Positions 34,318 through 41,988 of a stretch of 64,000 nt of DNA are shown here, one piece after another. Each line of letters opens with the position of its first letter. Position 1 is the stretch's first letter. Made by a program: the position numbers and the translations under genes. The notes under the pieces are model-generated. The model made no database searches, was not told the origin of the DNA, and was given only the letters and a program-made list of their open reading frames with translations. The DNA is from Streptomyces pyxinae. Its GTDB lineage: Bacteria; Actinomycetota; Actinomycetes; Streptomycetales; Streptomycetaceae. The DNA lies in the NCBI RefSeq assembly GCF_024756275.1, contig NZ_JANUGQ010000016.1, positions 111,679 through 175,678 of the forward strand, written 5' to 3'.

Positions 34318-35246
34318 ACCGGGGAGCCCCGATACCCGGGCCGCCGGAGGGCCCCGGGGCGACGGTCCCGCCCGGACCGCCACCGGAACGGCCCGGGTCA
34401 CCGGTCCCGCCCGGGCCGGCCGCGCGGGAGTACGTCCTGCTGGACGCCGCCGGGAGGCCGTACCGGAGCCCGGTGCCGGGTACCCTCGGCGGACACCGGC
34501 GCGGGCGGCTGTACGGGAGGCTGGACTGCCCGTCCGCCCTGCGCGCGCTGAGCCGGGGCGGGTACGCCCGCGAGCGGGTCTTCTTCGCCGACGAGGCCAC
34601 CGCGCGGGCCGCCGGCTACCGCCCCTGCGCGGTGTGTCTGCCGGCGGCGTACGCCCGCTGGAAGGCCGCCGCCGGGCCGGCCGCGCAGGACCCGGGCGGG
34701 GGGCCGGACGGGGGTCCGCCCGGGGAGGCCGGGGAGTCCCCGCTGGTGCATCCGGGGGAGCGGGCGGCGTACGGGGAGCTGCCCGCGCCCGTCCCGCACA
34801 CCCGGGCCGAACTCGACTCCATCGTGCGCCAGTTGGTGGCCCACCGGCCCCGGGTGGAGGCGGTGGCGGTCGGACACGGCCGGGCCGCCGCCTCGGTGGC
34901 GGCGGCCGGTGCGTTCACCGCCGCCTGGGAGGCGCGCGGCGGCACGGTCCTGGCGGTGGTCGACTGGCCCGAGACCGCCGCCTCCTGGCTGCGCCCGGCC
35001 CGCCGGCTCACCGCCGGGGCGCCGGACGCCTGGGTGATCGCCGCCGCCCCGTACGGCTTCGTCCAGCTGGCCCGGCGGCTGCGGCACAGCACCGACTGGG
35101 ACCCCGCCCGCACCTGGGCCTTCGGAGCGCTGAGCGACTCCCGGCTGCCCGCGCTCGCCGGGCCCGGGGTGCTGCACGGGCTGCGCGGCGCCGCCCCGGA
35201 CGGCGCACCGTGGGAAGTCCGGGGCGGCTGGGTCACCCACCGCTGA
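34314..35246 (+). CDS. Ada-type zinc-binding domain fused to a type-1 periplasmic-binding-protein-like domain
   Basis: 310 residues, cytosolic by appearance (no signal peptide). After a Pro-rich N-terminus, an Ada-metal-binding-like module carries YGRLDCPSALRALSRG, FFADEATARAAGYRPC and AVC. It has three Cys, with Gly where a His often stands (YG instead of YH). The C-terminal part (about 160-310) reads as half of a substrate-binding-protein fold: VEAVAVGHGRAAASVAAAG, FTAAWEARGGTVLAVVDWPE, GAPDAWVIAAAPYGFVQLA. GTG at 34314 overlaps the oxygenase stop (GTGA), placing it in the repair operon. A ligand-sensing role is inference. Confidence 0.65.
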   Translation: MNRGAPIPGPPEGPGATVPPGPPPERPGSPVPPGPAAREYVLLDAAGRPYRSPVPGTLGGHRRGRLYGRLDCPSALRALSRGGYARERVFFADEATARAAGYRPCAVCLPAAYARWKAAAGPAAQDPGGGPDGGPPGEAGESPLVHPGERAAYGELPAPVPHTRAELDSIVRQLVAHRPRVEAVAVGHGRAAASVAAAGAFTAAWEARGGTVLAVVDWPETAASWLRPARRLTAGAPDAWVIAAAPYGFVQLARRLRHSTDWDPARTWAFGALSDSRLPALAGPGVLHGLRGAAPDGAPWEVRGGWVTHR

Positions 35247-35277
35247 ACAGCGGTGAGAAGCACGGCTGTTGGTGCGG

Positions 35278-36900
35278 TCAGCCCTCCGCCGGGCGGCCGA
35301 GCCAGCGGGTGAGGGCGGTGCGCAGGGCTCCGGTGTCGGTGGCGTCGTCGTGGGCCGACCAGAGGGCGTAGCCGTCCGGGCGGACCAGCAGGGCGCCGGT
35401 GCCCCAGCCCTCGTCGGCGGCGGTGGCCCGGACGACCCGGACCCGGCCGGCCCAGGGGCGCCCGGCGTCCGCGAAGGCGCCGTCCCCGGTGAGGTCCAGC
35501 AGCAGCGGACGGCCCGGGTGGAGCAGCTCGGCCAGCCCGGTCAGGCCCTCGGCGGTCTTCACCGGACGGCTGGGCACCATCCGGCCGGCCAGCGGATCGG
35601 CGGCCCGGCCGCCCACCGGATACGCCACCCCGGCGCCGGTGATCATGGTGCTGAGGTAGGCGTTCACCTGGTCGAAGCCCATCAGCTCGGTGAACAGCTC
35701 GCGCAGCGCGTCGGTGCGCGGGTCCGGGTCCATCAGCGCCACCTGCGCCCGGACGTTGTGCAGCACCGCCGCCGCCACCGGGTGCCGCTCGTCGTGGTAG
35801 GTGTCCAGCAGCCCGGGCGGCGCCCAGCCCCGGAGCTCCGCCGCCAGCTTCCAGCCCAGGTTCAGGGCGTCCTGGAGCCCCAGGTTGACGCCCTGGCCAC
35901 CGGCCGGGAAGTGCACATGGGCGGCGTCCCCGGCCAGCAGCACCCGGCCCCGGCGGAAGCGCTCGGCCAGGAAGGAGGCGTCGCTGAACCGGGAGATCCA
36001 GGCGGGTCGGTCCATCGGCACCGGCCGCCCGGCGATCCGGGCCACCTCGTCCCGCAGCTCCTCGACACCGGCGGGCGAGCGCCGGTCCCGGTGCGGGCCC
36101 CGGTAGTCGTAGGTGCACACCCGGCTCAGCCCGTACGGGTTGATCCAGAGCAGCGTCCAGCCGCGCGGGGTCCGCTGCCAGCCGGCCGGCGCACCGGCCG
36201 GGTCCAGCAGCCGGACCTCGCCCATCAGCGCGGCGACGGTCGGCTCATGGCCCGCGAACCGGATGCCGCTCAGCTTGCGCACCGCCGAACGCGCCCCGTC
36301 CGCGCCCACCACCCAGCGCGCGGTGAGCCCGCTCTCGGTGCCGTCGGCGGCGCGCAGGGTCAGCCGCACCCGGTCCGGCTCCTCGGCCAGACCGACCAGT
36401 TCGGCGTCCCGGCGCACCCGGGCGCCCAGCCGCTCGGCGTCCGCCGCGAAGACCTGCTCCGCGTACGCCTGCGGGCTGCCCACGATGACCGGGCCCTCCT
36501 CCACCACCCGGGAGAGGTCCAGCTCGAAGAGGGAGGCGAAGTGGAACCGTACCGGCCCTCCGGGGTCCCGGGGCGCGGCGTACCGGCCGGGCTGGACGGC
36601 CTCCAGCAGCCCCCGGCGGTCCAGTGCCTGGGCCGTGCGGGCGTGCAGGGTGCCGGCCTTGGAGATCCCGGTCGGCTCCGGCAGCTTCTCCAGCACCGTC
36701 ACCCCGACGCCCTGGAGCGCCAGTTCCCGGGCGAGCAGCGAGCCGACCGGCCCGCCGCCGACCACGGCGACCTCGGTGTCCACGGTGTCTTCGGCACCCG
36801 TGGCGCCTCTGGCATCCCTGGCATCCATGGCGTCCTCGGCGTTCGCGGTGTGTTCCGCGGTGTGCCCCGCGCCTGGTGTCTCCCCGGCTTCCGCCCGCAT
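35278..36900 (-). CDS. PHBH-type FAD-dependent aromatic monooxygenase (1)
   Basis: About 541 residues. The FAD Rossmann motif EVAVVGGGPVGSLLARELAL begins near residue 45, the central WVVGADGARSAVRKLSG is the DG motif, and RRGRVLLAGDAAHVHFPAG with GQGVNLGLQDALNLGWKLA is the GD motif. The C-terminal thioredoxin-like domain is typical of polyketide and phenol hydroxylases. The first 40 residues are a disordered Ala/Asp/Thr repeat. The start at 36900 (MRAEAGE) is the last reasonable ATG before the Rossmann fold; an earlier one at 37011 is unlikely. It is divergent from griI, so probably part of the cluster, hydroxylating an aromatic intermediate with NAD(P)H. Confidence 0.9.
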   Translation of the reverse strand: MRAEAGETPGAGHTAEHTANAEDAMDARDARGATGAEDTVDTEVAVVGGGPVGSLLARELALQGVGVTVLEKLPEPTGISKAGTLHARTAQALDRRGLLEAVQPGRYAAPRDPGGPVRFHFASLFELDLSRVVEEGPVIVGSPQAYAEQVFAADAERLGARVRRDAELVGLAEEPDRVRLTLRAADGTESGLTARWVVGADGARSAVRKLSGIRFAGHEPTVAALMGEVRLLDPAGAPAGWQRTPRGWTLLWINPYGLSRVCTYDYRGPHRDRRSPAGVEELRDEVARIAGRPVPMDRPAWISRFSDASFLAERFRRGRVLLAGDAAHVHFPAGGQGVNLGLQDALNLGWKLAAELRGWAPPGLLDTYHDERHPVAAAVLHNVRAQVALMDPDPRTDALRELFTELMGFDQVNAYLSTMITGAGVAYPVGGRAADPLAGRMVPSRPVKTAEGLTGLAELLHPGRPLLLDLTGDGAFADAGRPWAGRVRVVRATAADEGWGTGALLVRPDGYALWSAHDDATDTGALRTALTRWLGRPAEG

Positions 36901-37156
36901 CCCGCGTCCCCTCGGTGTGTTCCGGTGTGTTCCCGTGTGTGCGTGCTTCCGGTGCGGCGGCCGGCGCGGTGCCGGCGGCGGACCACCGCACGGCCGCCAC
37001 TCGGGTAACACCGAAGCGGCCCGGAGGGTTGCCGGTCACCGGCCGGCCGCCGGCCTCACCCCGTCCCACCTGCGGGAAGGATTTGGCCCGATTCTTCAGT
37101 GGCCCTTGCGACAGTGCAGCCATGAGACAAAGCCGTCGCGAACGAAGGGGCGAGTC
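36901..37156. promoter_or_regulatory. Divergent promoter region between FAD monooxygenase and griI
   Basis: 256 bases that must hold both outward promoters. The left half has repeated GTGTGTTCC units. The right half is less GC-rich, and griI has AAGGGG before its ATG. No consensus -10/-35 pair was convincing. Confidence 0.45.
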
Positions 37157-38047
37157 ATGACGACGATGCCGCTGACCGGGAAAGCGCTGCGTCTGGAGCG
37201 GCTGTCCCGCGCCGGGGACGGCCGGTATCTGTTCATCCCGCTCGACCACTCCGTCTCCGACGGCCCGATCGTCAGCGCGGCCGGATTCCCGGGTCTGGTG
37301 GCCGACATCGGGGCGGGCGGCGCCGACGCGGTGGTGGTGCACAAGGGCCGGGCCCGGCTGATCCCGCCGGAACTGCTGCGGGGCACCCGGCTCGTGGTGC
37401 ATCTGAGCGCCAGTACCGCCGCCGCGCCGGACGTCGACGCCAAGGTGCTCGTCGGCGATGTCGAGGAGTGTGTGCGGCTGGGCGCCGACGCGGTGAGCGT
37501 CCATGTGAACATCGGCTCCGACACCGAGGCCGCGCAGCTCGGGGACCTGGGCACGGTGGCGGCGGAGTGCGAGCGCTGGGGCATGCCGCTGCTCGCCATG
37601 GTCTACCCGCGCGGACCACGGGTGGCCGACCCCACCCGGCCCGAACTGGTGGCGCACGCCGTCACCATCGCCGCCGACCTCGGTGTCGACATCGTCAAGA
37701 CCGTGCTCGCCACGCCCGCCGAGCGGATGGCGGAGGTGGTGGCGAGTTCCCCGCTGCCCGTGATCGTCGCGGGCGGCGCCGGGGTCGGTGCCGCCACGAA
37801 GGACGGGGACGCCGGGGACACCACCGGTGTCGAGGCGTTCGCCCGGGCGGCGCTGGCGGCCGGCTGCGCGGGACTCGCCGTCGGGCGCCGGGTCTTCACC
37901 CACCCCGAACCCCGGCAGGCCGTGCGGAAGCTGGCCGCGATCGTCCACGGCCCCGGCCGCGTCCCCGGCTCCTCGTCGGCCTCCTCCGCGTCCTCGCCGG
38001 ACGCGTCCTCCTCGTCGTCCTCACCCGAACTGGCAGGTGCCCTGTGA
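37157..38047 (+). CDS. griI: GriI-like class-I aldolase for 3-amino-4-hydroxybenzoate synthesis
   Basis: 296 residues, DhnA/ADH-synthase type TIM-barrel aldolase. Visible features are YLFIPLDHSVSDGP, AVVVHKGRARL, DAVSVHVNIGSDTE and the Schiff-base Lys in VDIVKTVLATP, with VIVAGGAG near the phosphate site. GriI joins aspartate-4-semialdehyde and dihydroxyacetone phosphate to a C7 sugar acid. The partner GriH homologue follows with a GTGA overlap; this pair is diagnostic for 3,4-AHBA production (grixazone, bagremycin, cremeomycin and manumycin-type pathways). A Ser-rich tail of about 20 residues is unusual. ATG at 37157 has AAGGGG at ribosome-binding distance. Confidence 0.93.
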   Translation: MTTMPLTGKALRLERLSRAGDGRYLFIPLDHSVSDGPIVSAAGFPGLVADIGAGGADAVVVHKGRARLIPPELLRGTRLVVHLSASTAAAPDVDAKVLVGDVEECVRLGADAVSVHVNIGSDTEAAQLGDLGTVAAECERWGMPLLAMVYPRGPRVADPTRPELVAHAVTIAADLGVDIVKTVLATPAERMAEVVASSPLPVIVAGGAGVGAATKDGDAGDTTGVEAFARAALAAGCAGLAVGRRVFTHPEPRQAVRKLAAIVHGPGRVPGSSSASSASSPDASSSSSSPELAGAL

Positions 38048-39267
38048 AATTCGCCTGGATCGACCTCCGTACCGTCTCCGCCGAGCACCGCGAGGGCGTG
38101 ATCGACGCGGCCGTCCACGCCCGGGTGGACGGCATCGTGGACAGCGATCCCGCCACGCTCGCCACCCTCCCCGCCACCGTCAAGCGCATCCTCGTCGGCC
38201 CCGAGGGACCCGAGAGCCCCGAAGGCCCCGGAAGTCCGGTCTCCCAGGAGGCTCAGGGCGGCCCGGACGGCCCGGGCGCGCAGGAGGGCCGGGAGAATCC
38301 GGGGGGCGGCCAGGACGCCCCGGGCGGGCCGGGCGGTCAGGACGGGCTGATCGTGCTGCGCACGGTCGCCGGCCAGGACGACCTCAACCTCCTCCGCTCC
38401 CGCCATCTCGCTGGGGACAAGGAGATCGCCGCGCTGGTCGACGTGGTGGACGACCCGACCCTCACCCTCGCCTGCGACACCGCGATCGCCCTGCCGTACA
38501 CGGTGGTGCGGTTCAAGGACCCGACCAAGATCCCGCTGGAGATCGTGATCGCGGCCGCCGACCGCTCGCCCGGCCAGCTCATCTGCAAGGCGGACGACCT
38601 GGAGGAGGCGCAGGTCATCGTCGACGTGCTGGAGAAGGGCTCGGAGGGCGTGCTGTTCGCGCCGCGTGACGCCAACGATGTCTTCGCCCTGGTCGAGATG
38701 TTGCGGGTGAAGACCCCCGACCTTCAACTGACCACCCTCACCGTCGAGTCGACCGAGCACATCGGTCTGGGCGACCGGGTGTGCATCGACACCTGCACCC
38801 ACTTCGAGAAGGACGAGGGGATGCTCATCGGCTCGTACGCCCACGGGTTCGTCCTCTGCGTGAGCGAGACGCACCCGCTGCCGTACATGCCGACCCGCCC
38901 GTTCCGGATCAACGCGGGCGCGCTGCACAGCTATGTCTTCGGCCAGGACAACCGGACCAACTACCTCAGCGAGCTGAAGGCCGGGTCCGCCGTCCTCGCC
39001 GTCGGCGCCGACGGCCGCACCCGCCGGATCGTGGTGGGGCGGATCAAGCTGGAGTCCCGGCCGCTGCTGAGCATCAAGGCGGTCTCCCCGGAGGGCGTCG
39101 AGGTCAATCTGATCGTCCAGGACGACTGGCACGTCCGGGTCCTCGGGCCGGGCGCCGCCGTGCTCAACGTGACCGAGCTGAAGAAGGGCGACCAGGTCCT
39201 CGGCCATGTCGCCACGGACAAGCGCCACGTCGGCTGGCCGGTGGGCGAGTTCTGCGTGGAGAAGTGA
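38044..39267 (+). CDS. griH: GriH-like 3-dehydroquinate-synthase-II-type cyclase making 3,4-AHBA
   Basis: 407 residues, homologous to archaeal-type 3-dehydroquinate synthase (AroB'). Visible features are KFAWIDLRTVSAEHREGVID at the start, PTKIPLEIVIAAADRS, GSEGVLFAPRDANDVFALVE, LGDRVCIDTCTHFEKDEGML, SYAHGFVLCVSETHPLPYM and PFRINAGALHSYVF. It closes and aromatises the GriI product to 3-amino-4-hydroxybenzoate. Residues about 55-105 are a Gly/Pro/Glu/Gln insertion (repeated GPxGPE-like units) not expected in the family. GTG at 38044 overlaps the griI stop, so the two are coupled. This supplies the ring that carries the future diazo nitrogen. Confidence 0.92.
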   Translation: MKFAWIDLRTVSAEHREGVIDAAVHARVDGIVDSDPATLATLPATVKRILVGPEGPESPEGPGSPVSQEAQGGPDGPGAQEGRENPGGGQDAPGGPGGQDGLIVLRTVAGQDDLNLLRSRHLAGDKEIAALVDVVDDPTLTLACDTAIALPYTVVRFKDPTKIPLEIVIAAADRSPGQLICKADDLEEAQVIVDVLEKGSEGVLFAPRDANDVFALVEMLRVKTPDLQLTTLTVESTEHIGLGDRVCIDTCTHFEKDEGMLIGSYAHGFVLCVSETHPLPYMPTRPFRINAGALHSYVFGQDNRTNYLSELKAGSAVLAVGADGRTRRIVVGRIKLESRPLLSIKAVSPEGVEVNLIVQDDWHVRVLGPGAAVLNVTELKKGDQVLGHVATDKRHVGWPVGEFCVEK

Positions 39268-39382
39268 GCCGCCGCCGGGCCGGTGCCGCGTCCCTCCGCG
39301 CGCGGCCCCGGCCCGGCGCCCGCCCCGGGCCGGGACGTCCGGCCCGGGGCGCGCGGACTCCGGAGGTGTGACGGGAGGGGCG

Positions 39383-40891
39383 ATGGGCGACGTGACGGGA
39401 GGAGAGATGTCCGACCGGGAGCGACAGGACGACCGGGACCGACGGGACGACCCGAACCGGTGGGACGACCCGAACCGACGGGACGACCCGAACCGGTGGG
39501 GCGGCGGGGACTGGTGGCCGGCCGGGGGGCGGCCGGGGGCCGTCGATCCCCGTGCCACCTGGGCGCGGGCCGGCGAGGACGTGGTGTCCTTCGCCACGCT
39601 CCGCGCGGAGACCGGCCGGCTCGCCCGTGATCTGCGGTCGTACGGCATCCGCCCCGGCTCCTCGGTGGCCGTGCACGGCGTCCCGAGCTTCACCCAGCTC
39701 TGGTGCGTCCTCGCGCTCTGGTCGATCGGCGCCCAGGTGGTGTGGCTGGAGCAGTCGCTCTCCGCGGCCGAGCGGTCGGCGCTGCTCGCGCTGAGCACCC
39801 CGCAGTTCGTGATCACCCTGGGCGAGCGGTACGAGGACGCCGGGGTCTTCGTGGGCGAGTGCGAGGTGCTGGTACGCCGCAGGCCCGGCGGCCGGCCCGC
39901 CCGTACCGGGCACTGCCTGGTCCAGTTCTCCTCCGGTACCACCGGCCGTCCCAAGGCGGTGGGCCGCACCCGCGCCTCGCTGCTCGCCGAGGTGGCCCGG
40001 CTCGCCCCGCTGCCGCTGCCCCGTGCCGGGGAGCGGGTCGCCGTGCTGGAGCCGGTCGCCCACTCCTTCGCGCTCATCGGCGGGGTGCTGCACGCCCTCA
40101 CGGCCGGCGCCTCGGTGGAGTTCCCGGTCTCCGGGGCCCCGGAGGCGCTGGTGGCGGCGGCGGGCCGCGCCCAGGTGGTGCTGGGCCGCCCGCACCACTT
40201 CGCCGCGCTCGCCGGGGCCGCCCCGGAGGTACGGCTGCCACTGCTGCGGCTGGCCGTCTCCGGCGGCGACGCGCTGCCCGAGGCGACCGCCGGGGCCTTC
40301 GCCCGCCGCCACGGGGTGCTGGTCGGCCAGGCGTACGGGACCACGGAGACCGGGCTCGTCGCCGCCGACCTCACCGGGGCGTACGGCCCCGGCTGCGTCG
40401 GGGCGCCGGTGCCCGGGGTGCGCACCCGGATCCGGGGCGGGGTGCTCCAGGTGTGGGTGCCGGAGTCCCCATATCCGTACGACCCGCAGGACGCCCCGCC
40501 CGGCGGCTGGCTCACCACCCACGACCTGGCCGCCCGCGACCCGGCCACCGGGGCGCTCTGGCTGCGCGGCCGGGACGGGCGGACCGCCTCGGGGGCGTAC
40601 CTCCGCGAGATCGAGGAGGTGCTGCGGGCGCACCGGCACGTCACCGAGGCGGTGGTGCTGGGCCCCGACCCGGTGGAGGCCCATGTGACCGGGCCCGCCG
40701 AGCTGACCGGCGCCGAACTCTCCGCCTGGTGCCGCCGGTTCCTGGCCGACCAGGAGGTGCCGCGCCGCTTCCACGTGGTGCCCGAACTCGTCCGGTCGGC
40801 CAGCGGCAAGGTGCTCCGGGACCGGGCCCGGCTGCGCGAGCGCGGCTGGGCGCCGCCGCCCCCGGCCGGCCGCCCGGGCCGGTGCCGGTGA
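39383..40891 (+). CDS. Adenylate-forming (acyl-CoA ligase-like) enzyme next to griHI
   Basis: About 502 residues of the ANL superfamily. Core motif A3 is VQFSSGTTGRPKAVG. A5 is VGQAYGTTETGLVAADL. The hinge/A7-A8 region reads GGWLTTHDLAARDP, LWLRGRDGRTASGAYLREIE, and the A10 Lys is in RSASGKVLRD. Two consecutive starts each have their own Shine-Dalgarno: GGGAGG before ATG 39383 and GGGAGGA before ATG 39407. The N-terminus has a DDPNRW/R repeat. It follows griH by 115 bases and may activate 3,4-AHBA as acyl-AMP/CoA, or act in diazotisation like CreM; sequence alone does not decide. Its stop overlaps the Ada-like gene (GTGA). Confidence 0.85.
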   Translation: MGDVTGGEMSDRERQDDRDRRDDPNRWDDPNRRDDPNRWGGGDWWPAGGRPGAVDPRATWARAGEDVVSFATLRAETGRLARDLRSYGIRPGSSVAVHGVPSFTQLWCVLALWSIGAQVVWLEQSLSAAERSALLALSTPQFVITLGERYEDAGVFVGECEVLVRRRPGGRPARTGHCLVQFSSGTTGRPKAVGRTRASLLAEVARLAPLPLPRAGERVAVLEPVAHSFALIGGVLHALTAGASVEFPVSGAPEALVAAAGRAQVVLGRPHHFAALAGAAPEVRLPLLRLAVSGGDALPEATAGAFARRHGVLVGQAYGTTETGLVAADLTGAYGPGCVGAPVPGVRTRIRGGVLQVWVPESPYPYDPQDAPPGGWLTTHDLAARDPATGALWLRGRDGRTASGAYLREIEEVLRAHRHVTEAVVLGPDPVEAHVTGPAELTGAELSAWCRRFLADQEVPRRFHVVPELVRSASGKVLRDRARLRERGWAPPPPAGRPGRCR

Positions 40892-41943
40892 CCCCCGGGG
40901 CGGGGGCCCCGGAGAAGGCGGCGGTGACCTTCGGGGCGGCGGCCCCGGACACGACTCCGGCCCCGGACACGGCGGCGGTACGCGTCCCGGGTGCCGCGCC
41001 GGTGGCGGCGGTCCCGGGTGCCGGGCCCGCGCCGGGCCCCGGGCCGGTGACCCCCGGCCGGTACACCACGGACGCCGAGCGGTGGCGGGCGGTACAGCGG
41101 CGGGACGAGGCGGCGGACGGGGCCTTCTACTACGTGGTGCGCACCACCGGCATCTACAGCCGGCCGTCCTGCGGGGCGCGGCTGGCCCGGCGGGAGAACG
41201 TCGAGTTCCACTCCTCGCTGGAGGAGTTGCGCGCCCGGCACTACCGGCCGTGCCGCCGCTGCCACCCGGACGAGCCGGACCCGGACCGGACGTACGCCGA
41301 GATCGTGGCGCGGGCCTGCGCGCTGATGGACACGGCGGTGGAGCCGCCCAACCTGGACGCCCTGGCCCGCACCGCCGGTTACAGCCGCTTCCACTTCCAC
41401 CGGCTCTTCAAGTCGCTGACCGGGGTCACCCCGCACACCTACTGGACCGCCGTACGGGCCCGCCGGGTGCGGGCCCGGCTGACCGGCGCCCGGACCGTCT
41501 CGGACGCGCTGTACGCGGCCGGCTTCAACTCCAACGGCCAGTTCTACGCGGCCACTCCGGCCATTCTCGGGATGACCCCGCAGTCCTTCCGGGCCGGTGG
41601 CGCGGGCGAGGTGATCCGCACCGCCACCGCGACCGGCCGGCTCGGCCCGGTCCTGGTGGCCGCGGCCGGCAAGGGGGTCTGCGCGGTGCTGCCGGCCGGG
41701 CCGGACGACGCCCCGTACGCCCGGCTGGCCGAGCTGTTCCCGCGCGCCGCGCTCCGCCCCGGCGACGCCCGGTTCGCGGAGCTGGTGGCCCGCGCGGTGG
41801 CCCGGGCCGAGGTCCCGGAACCCGGCAGACGGCTGCTGCCGGGCCCGGTGCCGCTGGTCTGCCACGAGGAGCTGATCCGCCAGGAACTCCCCGGCCGCCG
41901 GCTCCGCGAGGCCCTCCACCCCCCGGCCGCGCGCCCCGCCTGA
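40888..41943 (+). CDS. Degenerate Ada-like AraC-family regulator lacking both methyl-acceptor cysteines
   Basis: N-Ada domain plus AraC HTH. Counted from an alternative GTG at 41047, the zinc-site residues fall at 38, 42, 69 and 72 as in E. coli Ada, but position 38 is Ser (GIYSRPSC) and only C42, C69, C72 remain (YRPCRRCHP). The AraC part reads AGYSRFHFHRLFKSLTG, then AAGFNSNGQFY. A start of the O6-MGMT domain follows (LGPVLVAAAGKGVCAVL), but the protein stops at PAARPA without the PCHRV active site. GTG 40888 overlaps the ligase stop; the 53 extra residues are Pro/Ala-rich. It is probably a regulator that has lost repair chemistry. Confidence 0.8.
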   Translation: MTPGAGAPEKAAVTFGAAAPDTTPAPDTAAVRVPGAAPVAAVPGAGPAPGPGPVTPGRYTTDAERWRAVQRRDEAADGAFYYVVRTTGIYSRPSCGARLARRENVEFHSSLEELRARHYRPCRRCHPDEPDPDRTYAEIVARACALMDTAVEPPNLDALARTAGYSRFHFHRLFKSLTGVTPHTYWTAVRARRVRARLTGARTVSDALYAAGFNSNGQFYAATPAILGMTPQSFRAGGAGEVIRTATATGRLGPVLVAAAGKGVCAVLPAGPDDAPYARLAELFPRAALRPGDARFAELVARAVARAEVPEPGRRLLPGPVPLVCHEELIRQELPGRRLREALHPPAARPA

Positions 41944-41988
41944 GCGGGCCCGGGCGCGGGGCGCCGGCCGGACCCGCCCAGTGGGGGC

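Noticed and set aside
37603..41919. Very long open frame on the reverse strand across griI, griH, the ligase and the Ada-like gene
   Set aside because: It is the antisense shadow of four well-supported forward genes; its composition is Gly/Arg/Pro-rich without domains.
37157..41943. Grixazone-type cluster because of griI/griH
   Set aside because: No GriF-like copper o-aminophenol oxidase or GriC/GriD carboxylic acid reductase was seen, whereas nitrosuccinate-pathway genes are present.
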